Part shown: in pieces, positions 34,642 to 42,361 of the stretch
How positions within the stretch are numbered: the stretch's first letter is position 1
Layout of the letters: every line of letters starts with the position of its first letter
Assembly: GCF_010731595.1 (NCBI RefSeq)
Contig: NZ_AP022582.1
Location: 4,216,001 to 4,280,000, forward strand
Origin: Mycobacterium seoulense
Lineage (GTDB): Bacteria; Actinomycetota; Actinomycetes; Mycobacteriales; Mycobacteriaceae
Length of the DNA stretch: 64,000 nt
Direction: 5' to 3'
Notes under the pieces: generated by a model
What the model was told of the DNA's origin: nothing
The model's database searches: none
The model's input: the letters and a program-made list of their open reading frames with translations, nothing else
Program-made: the position numbers and the translations under genes

Positions 34642-35852
34642 GCATGGCCTTCGGTGACGGTCCCGACGACGCGGCGCTGCAGCAGGCTTGGTCTGAATTC
34701 TGCGCGCGGCTACAGAAAGCGGGCGAGCAGGTCTTCAAGCAGGCCAACCCGGCGTCGGGCGCGCAGCGGGTCGATGCCTATCGGTTTCTCACCCAAAACC
34801 TCGGCCAGGCCTTCGATCTGGCGCTCGAAACGCGCGACACCCGCTACCCGGTTCTGCACACCTTCTGCGGCCCGACCCGCAAGCTCGGCGGCGACTGCGC
34901 CGACTTCACCTACCAGCAGGCGTGGATCGACGGGCAGTCGACGTACCGGCTCGCGGGGACCCGTGGCACCGCAAGGTTCCTCAACATCACGGTCCACGGG
35001 CCACGTACGCCCGGCCCGGGCGTGCTGCACGAACCGTTCGGTGACATCCCGGAGGGCAATCTGCTCGGTCATCAGCTCCAGATCGACCCCGACGGCGAAT
35101 TCGAGCTCTACATCGGCGGACCCGAGCGCGGGCCGAACTGGCTGCCCACCACGGCCGAGTCGCGGAAACTGTTCATTCGGCAGGGTTTCGACCGCTGGGA
35201 CGAGCTGCCGGCGCAGCTTCGCATCGAGCGGATCGACATGGCCTCCCCCAAGCCGTTGCCCTCGCCCACCGAAATGGTCGAGGCGATGCGCTGGGCCGGC
35301 GAGTTCGTCACCGGCCTGATGGCCGACTGGCCCGAGTTTCCCTTCACCTACGGCGGCGTCGACGCCAACCGCCCCAACGTCTTCCCGCAAATCGCCGCGA
35401 CCGACGCCGATACCCGGCGCGGCCGCGCGGCCGCCAACATGTATTGGGAACTCGCGGACGACGAGGCGCTGATCGTCGAGTTCGGCGCCCACGACGGGTT
35501 GTGGATGCTGAGCAACATGGGCGTCTTCTTCAACAGCATGGATTACCTGTACCGGCCGGTGAGCTACACGCCGAGCCGCACGCAGGCCGACGCCGACGGC
35601 CGCGTTCGTCTCGTCATGGCCCATCGTGATCCGGGCGTTCGCAACTGGCTCGACACCCAGGGCTTCGCGCGCGGCAACCTGACCTACCGGCACATGCTCG
35701 AGGGCGAGCCCGCCGCGCTGAACACTAGGGTTCTCAAGCACGACGAAGTGCTCGCCGCCCTACCCCCGGACACCGCCATGGTCAGCCCTGCCGAACGCAC
35801 CGCCGCGATGTGGGAGCGCTTCCACGGCATTCGCCGTCGTTACGTCCTTTAG
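34638..35852 (+). CDS. DUF1214 domain protein
   Basis: A 404-residue protein with the C-terminal DUF1214 block (WELADDEALIVEFGAHDG, then NMGVFFNSMDY). The N-terminal half is hydrophilic and conserved in actinobacterial relatives (FRLAGTRGTARF-like segment STYRLAGTRGTARFLNITV). The family has no proven reaction. The start is GTG at 34638, four bases before the upstream stop; a second ATG lies two codons later. It is the last gene of the overlapping cassette, 24 bases before the Rv0045c homologue. No signal peptide is visible. Confidence 0.75.
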   Translation: MSMAFGDGPDDAALQQAWSEFCARLQKAGEQVFKQANPASGAQRVDAYRFLTQNLGQAFDLALETRDTRYPVLHTFCGPTRKLGGDCADFTYQQAWIDGQSTYRLAGTRGTARFLNITVHGPRTPGPGVLHEPFGDIPEGNLLGHQLQIDPDGEFELYIGGPERGPNWLPTTAESRKLFIRQGFDRWDELPAQLRIERIDMASPKPLPSPTEMVEAMRWAGEFVTGLMADWPEFPFTYGGVDANRPNVFPQIAATDADTRRGRAAANMYWELADDEALIVEFGAHDGLWMLSNMGVFFNSMDYLYRPVSYTPSRTQADADGRVRLVMAHRDPGVRNWLDTQGFARGNLTYRHMLEGEPAALNTRVLKHDEVLAALPPDTAMVSPAERTAAMWERFHGIRRRYVL

Positions 35853-35876
35853 ACGCCGGCGCTAGTGTCTTAGCTC

Positions 35877-36791
35877 GTGGCCGAAATGTCCGAAGGTGAG
35901 CTCGATGGATTGTCGGAGTTCTCGCTGTTGTCCGAGAACGCCGAGCAGGCCGGTGTCACCGGTCCGCTGCCCGCTGTGCAACGCGTCGACGCGGGCGGGA
36001 ATGAGGACAAGATCAGCGGGCTGCGCTGGGGTGACACTCCCCCGCGGATCGTCTTCCTGCACGGCGGCGGGCAGAACGCGCACACGTGGGACACCGTCGT
36101 CGTCGGCCTCGGCGAACCCGCGCTGGCCGTGGACCTGCCCGGGCACGGCCATTCGGCATGGCGCGAGGACGGCGACTACTCGCCGCAGCTCAACGCCGAC
36201 GCCCTGGTGCCGGCGCTGCGCGAGCACGCCCCAAACGCCGATCTCGTCGTGGGCATGTCGCTGGGCGGGTTGACCGCGATACGTTTGGCCGCCGTCGCGC
36301 CCGAACTCGTGAACGAACTCGTCCTGATCGACGTCACCCCGTCGGCACTGCAGCGGCACTCGGAGATGACCAAGGAACAGCAGGGCACGGTCGCGCTGAT
36401 GCATGGGGAGCGCGAATTCGAAAGCTTTCAGGCCATGCTGGACCTGACGATCGCGGCGGCGCCGCATCGCGAGGTGAAGGCCCTGCGCCGCGGCGTCTTT
36501 CACAACTCGCGCCGGCTGGACAACGGCAAGTGGACGTGGCGCTACGACGTCATCCGCAAGTTCCCCGACTTCGACGTCCTCTGGGACGACGTGGACAGGT
36601 TGTCCGCGCCCATCACCCTCATCCGCGGCGGCAACTCCGGATTCGTCAGCGACGATGATGCCGCCGAATTGCGGCGCCGCACAAGCCATTTCCGAGCCGC
36701 GCACGTCGTCGAGAATGCCGGTCACTCCGTGCAAAGCGACCAGCCCCGCGCCCTGATCGACCTGCTGCGCGGGGTGCTGGAGGCGCGCTGA
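35877..36791 (+). CDS. Alpha/beta hydrolase (Rv0045c homologue)
   Basis: A 304-residue esterase-type alpha/beta hydrolase. FLHGGGQNAHTWDTV gives the oxyanion-hole HGGG. The nucleophile Ser is in VVGMSLGGLTAIRLAA. The catalytic His is in ENAGHSVQSDQP near the C-terminus. The acid is expected in the LIRGGNSGFVSDDDA region. The M. tuberculosis homologue hydrolyses short acyl esters in vitro. The start is GTG at 35877. Its neighbour downstream is the Rv0044c homologue, as in M. tuberculosis. Confidence 0.9.
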   Translation: MAEMSEGELDGLSEFSLLSENAEQAGVTGPLPAVQRVDAGGNEDKISGLRWGDTPPRIVFLHGGGQNAHTWDTVVVGLGEPALAVDLPGHGHSAWREDGDYSPQLNADALVPALREHAPNADLVVGMSLGGLTAIRLAAVAPELVNELVLIDVTPSALQRHSEMTKEQQGTVALMHGEREFESFQAMLDLTIAAAPHREVKALRRGVFHNSRRLDNGKWTWRYDVIRKFPDFDVLWDDVDRLSAPITLIRGGNSGFVSDDDAAELRRRTSHFRAAHVVENAGHSVQSDQPRALIDLLRGVLEAR

Positions 36792-36807
36792 GCCTACGGT
36801 GGGTGGT

Positions 36808-37593
36808 ATGGAATCAGACCTCCCCATCCGCGTCGGTGTGCAACTGCAGCCGCAGCACGCGCCGCAATACGGACAAATCCGTGACGCCGTGCGTCGCTGC
36901 GAGGACATCGGCGTCGACATCGCGTTCAACTGGGACCACTTCTTCCCCCTTTACGGGGATCCCGACGGCGCGCATTTCGAATGCTGGACCATGCTCGGGG
37001 CCTGGGCCGAGCAGACATCGCGCATTGAGATCGGCGCGCTGGTCACCTGCAACTCCTACCGGAATCCCGAGCTGCTGGCCGACATGGCCCGAACCGTCGA
37101 CCACGTCTCCAACGGCCGGCTCGTGCTGGGGATCGGCTCGGGCTGGAAGCAGAAGGACTACGACGAATACGGCTACGACTTCGGCACCGCGGGCAGCCGG
37201 CTGGCCGACCTGGCTGGCGCGCTCCCCCGGATCAAGGCACGGCTGGCGAAGCTGAATCCGCCGCCGACCCGCGACATCCCGATCCTGATCGGCGGCGGCG
37301 GGGAGCGTAAGACGCTGCGGCTGGTCGCCGAATACGCCGACATGTGGCACAGCTTCACCTCCGCCGACGAGTTCCCGGCGAAGTCACAGGTGCTGGCCCG
37401 GCACTGCGCCGACGTCGGCCGTGACCCGGCGAGCATCGAACGTTCGGCCGCCGTGCAGGACCGCGGCGACCTGGTAGGCAATGCCGAGACGCTCGTCGGC
37501 CTCGGTGTCACGCTGTTGACCGTGGCCTGTGACGGTCCGGATTACGGCCTCGGCGCGGCCGAAGCGCTGTGCCGGTGGCGCGATAGTCGCTGA
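36808..37593 (+). CDS. LLM class F420-dependent oxidoreductase (Rv0044c homologue)
   Basis: A 261-residue luciferase-like oxidoreductase. VGVQLQPQHAPQYGQ opens the barrel, DIAFNWDHFFPLYGDPDG is characteristic of this subgroup, and VLGIGSGWKQKDYDEYG is the cofactor segment. IPILIGGGGERKTLRLVAEY closes the core. The ATG at 36808 was chosen over a GTG three codons earlier. It lies 16 bases after the hydrolase stop, so the pair is probably co-transcribed. The substrate is unknown. Confidence 0.9.
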   Translation: MESDLPIRVGVQLQPQHAPQYGQIRDAVRRCEDIGVDIAFNWDHFFPLYGDPDGAHFECWTMLGAWAEQTSRIEIGALVTCNSYRNPELLADMARTVDHVSNGRLVLGIGSGWKQKDYDEYGYDFGTAGSRLADLAGALPRIKARLAKLNPPPTRDIPILIGGGGERKTLRLVAEYADMWHSFTSADEFPAKSQVLARHCADVGRDPASIERSAAVQDRGDLVGNAETLVGLGVTLLTVACDGPDYGLGAAEALCRWRDSR

Positions 37594-37696
37594 GGCTCCC
37601 GACCATTTATCGGTCAAACGCCGGAAAGTACGAGCCCACTCGTGAGAAACTTCTCGCGCTGATGCCGAATCGGGTTTGAAAGAGACTCAACGACGA

Positions 37697-38437
37697 ATGC
37701 CGAAGAAATACGGGGTCAAAGAAAAGGACCTGGTTGTTTCGCACATCCTTCACCTCTTGCTGACGGGAAAGTTGCGCACCGGCGACCGCGTCGATCGCAA
37801 TGAGATCGCGCTGGGGCTCGGAGTGAGTCGCGTCCCGATTCAAGAGGCGCTGGTTCAGCTTGAACACGACGGCATTGTCTCCACCCGCTATCACCGCGGG
37901 GCGTTCGTCGAGCGATTCGATGAAGCCACAGTCCTCGAACATCACGAGCTCGACGGGCTGCTCAACGGCATCGCCTCCGCGCGCGCGGCGACCAGCCCGA
38001 CCCCGCGCATCCTCGGGCAACTCGACGGCTTGATGCGCTCGCTGCGCGGCGCGAAGGATTCGCGCGCGTTCTGCGACATCGCCGCGGAGTACCGAGGCAC
38101 CATCAACGACGAATACGCCGGGCCGCGCCTGCACGCCACGATCCGCGCCTCGCAGAACCTCATCCCCAGGGTGTTCTGGCTGACCTACCAGGGCGGCCGC
38201 GAGGAAATGCTGCCGTTCTACGAGGACGAGACCGCCGCGATCAACCGGCGCGATCCCGAGGCCGCGCGGGCCGCGTGCGAGAGTCGCTCCTACCTGGCGG
38301 CCCAGACCATGCTGGCCGAACTTTCCAGGCGCAGGGTGTTCACCGTGCCCGACGAAGTGGTCCCGGTCGTGCCCGGACCGCTCGAGGGACTCGACGACGC
38401 CGAACCCGTGGGCGTCGAGCCGTCGCTGGCTCTTTAG
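37697..38437 (+). CDS. GntR family transcriptional regulator (Rv0043c homologue)
   Basis: A 246-residue FadR/GntR-type regulator. The winged HTH spans residues 8-75: [20 protein letters not shown], then [19 protein letters not shown]. An all-helical FCD-like effector domain follows, whose metal-ligand residues are less clear than in typical members. The ATG at 37697 was chosen; the frame opens seven codons earlier. In M. tuberculosis the next gene is marR, but here an ABC transporter lies between, so this regulator may respond to the transported amino acid. Confidence 0.9.
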   Translation: MPKKYGVKEKDLVVSHILHLLLTGKLRTGDRVDRNEIALGLGVSRVPIQEALVQLEHDGIVSTRYHRGAFVERFDEATVLEHHELDGLLNGIASARAATSPTPRILGQLDGLMRSLRGAKDSRAFCDIAAEYRGTINDEYAGPRLHATIRASQNLIPRVFWLTYQGGREEMLPFYEDETAAINRRDPEAARAACESRSYLAAQTMLAELSRRRVFTVPDEVVPVVPGPLEGLDDAEPVGVEPSLAL

Positions 38438-38487
38438 AGCGGACGCTCACCCGACGAAGCCGGCCGCCGGTCGATACGGTGGCAGGG

Positions 38488-40305
38488 ATGAATGTGCGCG
38501 CGGACCGGCGCACCCTGCGCCGCGGCAGGCTGTTCGGACTCACCGCGACCCTGGTGTTGGTGTGCTGCATGGCATTAGGCGGGCTCGCGGCGCCCGCCGC
38601 TGCCGACTGGAACCAATGCGCGCCGTCCGGTTTGGACAACGCAAGGGCCCTGCCCAAAGACCTGACCGAGTCCCAGTCCACGCCCGAGGAAGACCGGGAC
38701 ACGACAAATTCGGTGGAACCGCTCAGCGCCGTCGACGTCGGCGCGCTGGGCCTGGGCACGCCGGGCGTGCTGACGGTGGGGACACTGTCGGACGCCCCGC
38801 CCAACATCTGCATCAATCCGACCGGCGAATTCAGCGGCTTCGACAACCTGCTGCTGCGCGCCATCGCCGACAAGCTGCACCTGCAGCTGCGCTTTGTCAG
38901 CACGGACTTCTCCGCGCTGCTCGCTCAAGTGGCGTCCCGGCGCTTCGACGTCGGATCGGCGTCGGTGAAAGCCACCGAACGGCGTCGTCACACCGTCGCA
39001 TTCACCAACGGCTACGACTTCGGCTTCTACTCGCTGGTGGTGCCGCCCGGTTCACCGATCCACAAGTTCGGCGACCTGGCGGCCGGCCAGCGCATCGGTG
39101 TCGTCCAGGGCACCGTCGAGGAGTCCTACGTCGTCGACACCCTGCATCTGCAACCGGTGAAGTATCCGGGCTTCGCGACCCTGTACGCCAGCCTCAAGAC
39201 CCGCCAGATCGATGCGTGGGTGGCGCCCGGAACCCTCGCCTCGACCGTCATACGGCCGGGCGATCCCGCGGTGACCGTCGCGAACACGTTCAGCGCAGGC
39301 AATTTTGTGGCGTATGCGGTCGCCAAGGAGAACAAGCCGCTGATCGATGCGCTGAACTCCGGGCTGGACGCGGTGATCGCCGACGGCACCTGGGCCAAGC
39401 TGTACTGCCAATGGGTCCCGCGTAGCCTGCCGCCGGGCTGGAAACCCGGGTCCAAAGCCGCGCCCGTCCCAAGCCTGCCGGATTTCGCCGCGATCGCCGC
39501 GAGCCAGCATCGCGCGGCGAGGGGTCCGGCCGCGCCCAAGTCGACGCTCGCCCAGTTGCGCGACTCGTTCTTCGACTGGGACATGTACCGCCAGGCCATT
39601 CCCGTTCTGTTCACGACGGGGCTGCCGAACACGTTGATCCTGACCAACAGCGCCATCGTGATCGGCCTCGCGCTCGGAATGGTGCTGGCCATGGCGGGCA
39701 TCTCGCATCGGCGCTGGCTGCGCTGGCCGGCGCGGGTTTACACCGATATCTTCCGTGGCCTTCCCGAAGTGGTGATCATTCTGCTGATCGGAATGGGCAT
39801 CGGGCCATTGGTCGGCGGTCTGACGAACAAGAATCCCTACCCCTTAGGGATTGCCGCGTTGGGATTGATGGCCGCGGCCTACATCGGCGAAATCCTGCGC
39901 TCGGGAATACAAAGCGTGGACCCCGGCCAGTTGGAGGCCTCCCGCGCCCTGGGATTCAGCTATACGGCCGCGATGCGGCTGGTGGTGGTGCCGCAGGGAA
40001 TACGGCGGGTGCTGCCGGCACTGGTCAATCAATTCATCGGGTTGTTGAAGGCGTCGGCTTTGGTGTACTTCCTGGGCCTGATCGCCGATCAGCGGGAGCT
40101 CTTCCAGGTGGGCCGGGATTTGAATGCCCAAACCGGGAGCCTGTCGCCGTTGGTGGCGGCCGGTCTCTTCTACCTGATACTGACCATTCCGTTGACGCAT
40201 CTGGTGAATTACATCGACACCCGCCTGCGCCGCGGTCGAGGCGCCCCCGACCCCGACGACAATTCCAGCTTGCTCGCGACGACGTTCGGCCAGGAGATCA
40301 CGTGA
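38488..40305 (+). CDS. Fused substrate-binding/permease protein of a polar amino-acid ABC transporter
   Basis: A 605-residue fusion. A signal peptide (about residues 1-38, ending APAAA-DW) leads into a family-3 solute-binding domain (about 90-310; VLTVGTLSDAPPNICIN, GEFSGFDNLLLRAIADKL, then IGVVQGTVEESYV). A Pro-rich linker joins it to a GlnP/HisM-type permease (about 375-590) with the EAA loop IQSVDPGQLEASRALGFSY. The binding domain therefore sits outside the membrane, tethered to its own pore. The ligand is probably a polar amino acid. The stop overlaps the ATPase gene start by four bases. Confidence 0.9.
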   Translation: MNVRADRRTLRRGRLFGLTATLVLVCCMALGGLAAPAAADWNQCAPSGLDNARALPKDLTESQSTPEEDRDTTNSVEPLSAVDVGALGLGTPGVLTVGTLSDAPPNICINPTGEFSGFDNLLLRAIADKLHLQLRFVSTDFSALLAQVASRRFDVGSASVKATERRRHTVAFTNGYDFGFYSLVVPPGSPIHKFGDLAAGQRIGVVQGTVEESYVVDTLHLQPVKYPGFATLYASLKTRQIDAWVAPGTLASTVIRPGDPAVTVANTFSAGNFVAYAVAKENKPLIDALNSGLDAVIADGTWAKLYCQWVPRSLPPGWKPGSKAAPVPSLPDFAAIAASQHRAARGPAAPKSTLAQLRDSFFDWDMYRQAIPVLFTTGLPNTLILTNSAIVIGLALGMVLAMAGISHRRWLRWPARVYTDIFRGLPEVVIILLIGMGIGPLVGGLTNKNPYPLGIAALGLMAAAYIGEILRSGIQSVDPGQLEASRALGFSYTAAMRLVVVPQGIRRVLPALVNQFIGLLKASALVYFLGLIADQRELFQVGRDLNAQTGSLSPLVAAGLFYLILTIPLTHLVNYIDTRLRRGRGAPDPDDNSSLLATTFGQEIT

Positions 40306-41051
40306 GCGCCGCCGTTGCGGGCCGTGCGCCAGTATCGCTGGCCGCCAAAGACATTCACCAAACGCTGGGCGGAAACAAGGTGCTGCGCGGCGTCGACCTC
40401 GAGGCGCCCGCCGGCACCACCGTCGCCGTCATCGGGCCGTCCGGCTCTGGCAAGTCGACGCTGCTGCGCACCTTGAACCGATTGCACGAACCCGATAGCG
40501 GCGACATCCTGCTGGACGGCCGGTCCGTGTTGCGCGACGATCCCAACAAGCTGCGCCAGCGCATCGGCATGGTGTTTCAGCAATTCAACCTCTTCCCGCA
40601 TCTGAGCGTGCTGAAAAACGTTGCGATGGCGCCGTGCAAGTTGCGGCACCTGCCCGCCGACGAGGCCCGCGAGCTGGCGCTGGCTCAGTTGGACCGAGTT
40701 GGCCTGAAGCACAAGGCCGATGCCCGGCCCGGCATGCTGTCCGGCGGCCAACAACAACGGGTCGCGATCGCCCGGGCGCTGGCCATGGCCCCGCAGGTGA
40801 TGTTTTTCGATGAGGCGACGTCGGCGCTGGATCCCGAAACGGTGAAAGGAATCCTGCAACTCATCGCCGACCTCGGCGCCGACGGTATGACCATGATCGT
40901 GGTCACTCACGAAATGGGTTTTGCCCGCTCGGCATCCGACACCGTTGTCTTCATGGATCGCGGCAAGGTCGTGGAATCCGGGGCGCCGGACCAGATTTTC
41001 GAAGCCGCGCAGACCGAACGGCTACAGCGATTCTTATCCCAGGTACTTTGA
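40302..41051 (+). CDS. Amino-acid ABC transporter ATP-binding protein (GlnQ-like)
   Basis: A 249-residue ATPase that drives the fused permease. Walker A is GPSGSGKST (about residues 46-54), the Q-loop is MVFQQFNLFPHLSV, the signature is LSGGQQQR, Walker B is VMFFDEATSALD, and the H-loop is VVTHEM. All are intact. The GTG at 40302 overlaps the upstream stop (GTGA), so the two products are made together. It ends 73 bases before the marR start. Confidence 0.95.
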   Translation: MSAAVAGRAPVSLAAKDIHQTLGGNKVLRGVDLEAPAGTTVAVIGPSGSGKSTLLRTLNRLHEPDSGDILLDGRSVLRDDPNKLRQRIGMVFQQFNLFPHLSVLKNVAMAPCKLRHLPADEARELALAQLDRVGLKHKADARPGMLSGGQQQRVAIARALAMAPQVMFFDEATSALDPETVKGILQLIADLGADGMTMIVVTHEMGFARSASDTVVFMDRGKVVESGAPDQIFEAAQTERLQRFLSQVL

Positions 41052-41123
41052 TCACCCCCATTGCTACTAATTAGTCGGCATAGCTACCTTGTCCTGGCTG
41101 ATATAGCGTTAGACTCCCCGTTT

Positions 41124-41630
41124 ATGGCGGACAGCGAATCCACCGCGGCCGACGTCACCGAGCTTGCGGAAGGTTTGCACCGTGCGCTGTCCAAATTGTT
41201 TTCGATTCTGCGGCGCGGGGACCCGAGCGGCACGGCGGCCGCGGGCGAACTGACGTTGGCGCAACTCTCGATTCTGGTCACCCTGCTGGACCAAGGGCCG
41301 ATTCGGATGACCGACCTGGCGGCCCACGAACGGGTGCGCACGCCCACCACCACCGTGGCGATCCGCCGGCTGGAGAAGCTGGGGCTGGTGAAACGTTCGC
41401 GCGACCCGTCCGACCTGCGGGCGGTGCTGGTCGACATCACCCCGCGCGGGCGTGCCGTCCACGGCGAGTCGCTGGCCAACCGGCGCGCCTCGCTGGCCGC
41501 GATGCTCAGTCAGCTACCCGCGTCCGACCTCGGTATCCTGATGCAGGCGCTGGCGCCGCTGGAACGGCTGGGCTGCGGTGAGCCGACCTCGGGCCCCGCG
41601 GGTGAGCCGCCGGCGTGTAAAGAGGCATGA
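41124..41630 (+). CDS. MarR family transcriptional regulator (Rv0042c homologue)
   Basis: A 168-residue winged-helix regulator. LTLAQLSILVTLLDQGPIRM starts the DNA-binding domain, the recognition helix is in VRTPTTTVAIRRLEKLGLV, and the wing is RSRDPSDLRAVLVDITPRG. The ATG at 41124 was chosen because the frame upstream (to 41061) is intergenic. The gap before it is AT-rich (CTAATTAGTCGG) and probably carries the promoter. The SDR gene lies 48 bases downstream on the same strand and may be a target. Confidence 0.9.
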   Translation: MADSESTAADVTELAEGLHRALSKLFSILRRGDPSGTAAAGELTLAQLSILVTLLDQGPIRMTDLAAHERVRTPTTTVAIRRLEKLGLVKRSRDPSDLRAVLVDITPRGRAVHGESLANRRASLAAMLSQLPASDLGILMQALAPLERLGCGEPTSGPAGEPPACKEA

Positions 41631-41678
41631 AAGTATCTGCCATGCAACGAGTTTGGTTGCGCCCGTAGACTGGGGTAC

Positions 41679-42350
41679 ATGCCCACTGCACTCATCACCG
41701 GCGCCGGTGGCGGCATCGGTTCCGCGATCGCCACGGCGTTGGCGCCCACCCACACCCTGCTGCTGGCCGGTCGGCCGTCCGACCGGCTCGACGCCGTCGC
41801 GCAACGGCTCGGGTCGACGACGTTTCCCCTGGACCTGACCGACTCCGGTGATATCGAGGCCGCGTGCGAGATCGTGGACGAACTCGACGTGCTGGTGCAC
41901 AACGCCGGCATGTCGATCCCCGGTCATGTGGCCGAGTCCAACATCGACGAGTGGCGCGCCACGTTCGCCGTCAATGTGCTTGGGCCGGTGGAACTTACGT
42001 TGGCGTTGCTGCCGGCACTGCGGCGGGCCCGCGGCCAGGTGGTGTTCATCAACTCCGGGGCGGGCCGCAACGTTTTGTCCGGCATGGCGTCGTACTCGGC
42101 CAGCAAGTTCGCGTTGCGGGCCTTCGCCGACTCGCTGCGCGCCGACGAGCCCGAGCTGCGGGTGACCACGGTCTACCCCGGCCGCACCGACAGCGAGATG
42201 CAGCGCGAGCTCGTCGAATTCGAGGGCGGGACGTACGACCCCAGCAAGTTCCTGCGGCCCGAAACCGTCGCGGCCGCGGTCGCCAGCGTGGTGGCCACTC
42301 CCCCGGACGGCCACGTTCACGAGGTGGTGCTGCGGCCCAGGGGCCGGTGA
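41679..42350 (+). CDS. Short-chain dehydrogenase/reductase
   Basis: A 223-residue SDR. The cofactor motif is TGAGGGIG (residues 7-14), the structural NNAG equivalent is HNAG, and the active site is Ser near residue 125 (INSGAGRN) with YSASK. Asp in DLTDSGD suggests the usual adenine contact. The substrate is unknown. It converges with leuS with an 11-base gap. Confidence 0.9.
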   Translation: MPTALITGAGGGIGSAIATALAPTHTLLLAGRPSDRLDAVAQRLGSTTFPLDLTDSGDIEAACEIVDELDVLVHNAGMSIPGHVAESNIDEWRATFAVNVLGPVELTLALLPALRRARGQVVFINSGAGRNVLSGMASYSASKFALRAFADSLRADEPELRVTTVYPGRTDSEMQRELVEFEGGTYDPSKFLRPETVAAAVASVVATPPDGHVHEVVLRPRGR

Positions 42351-42361
42351 CCCGTAGCCCG

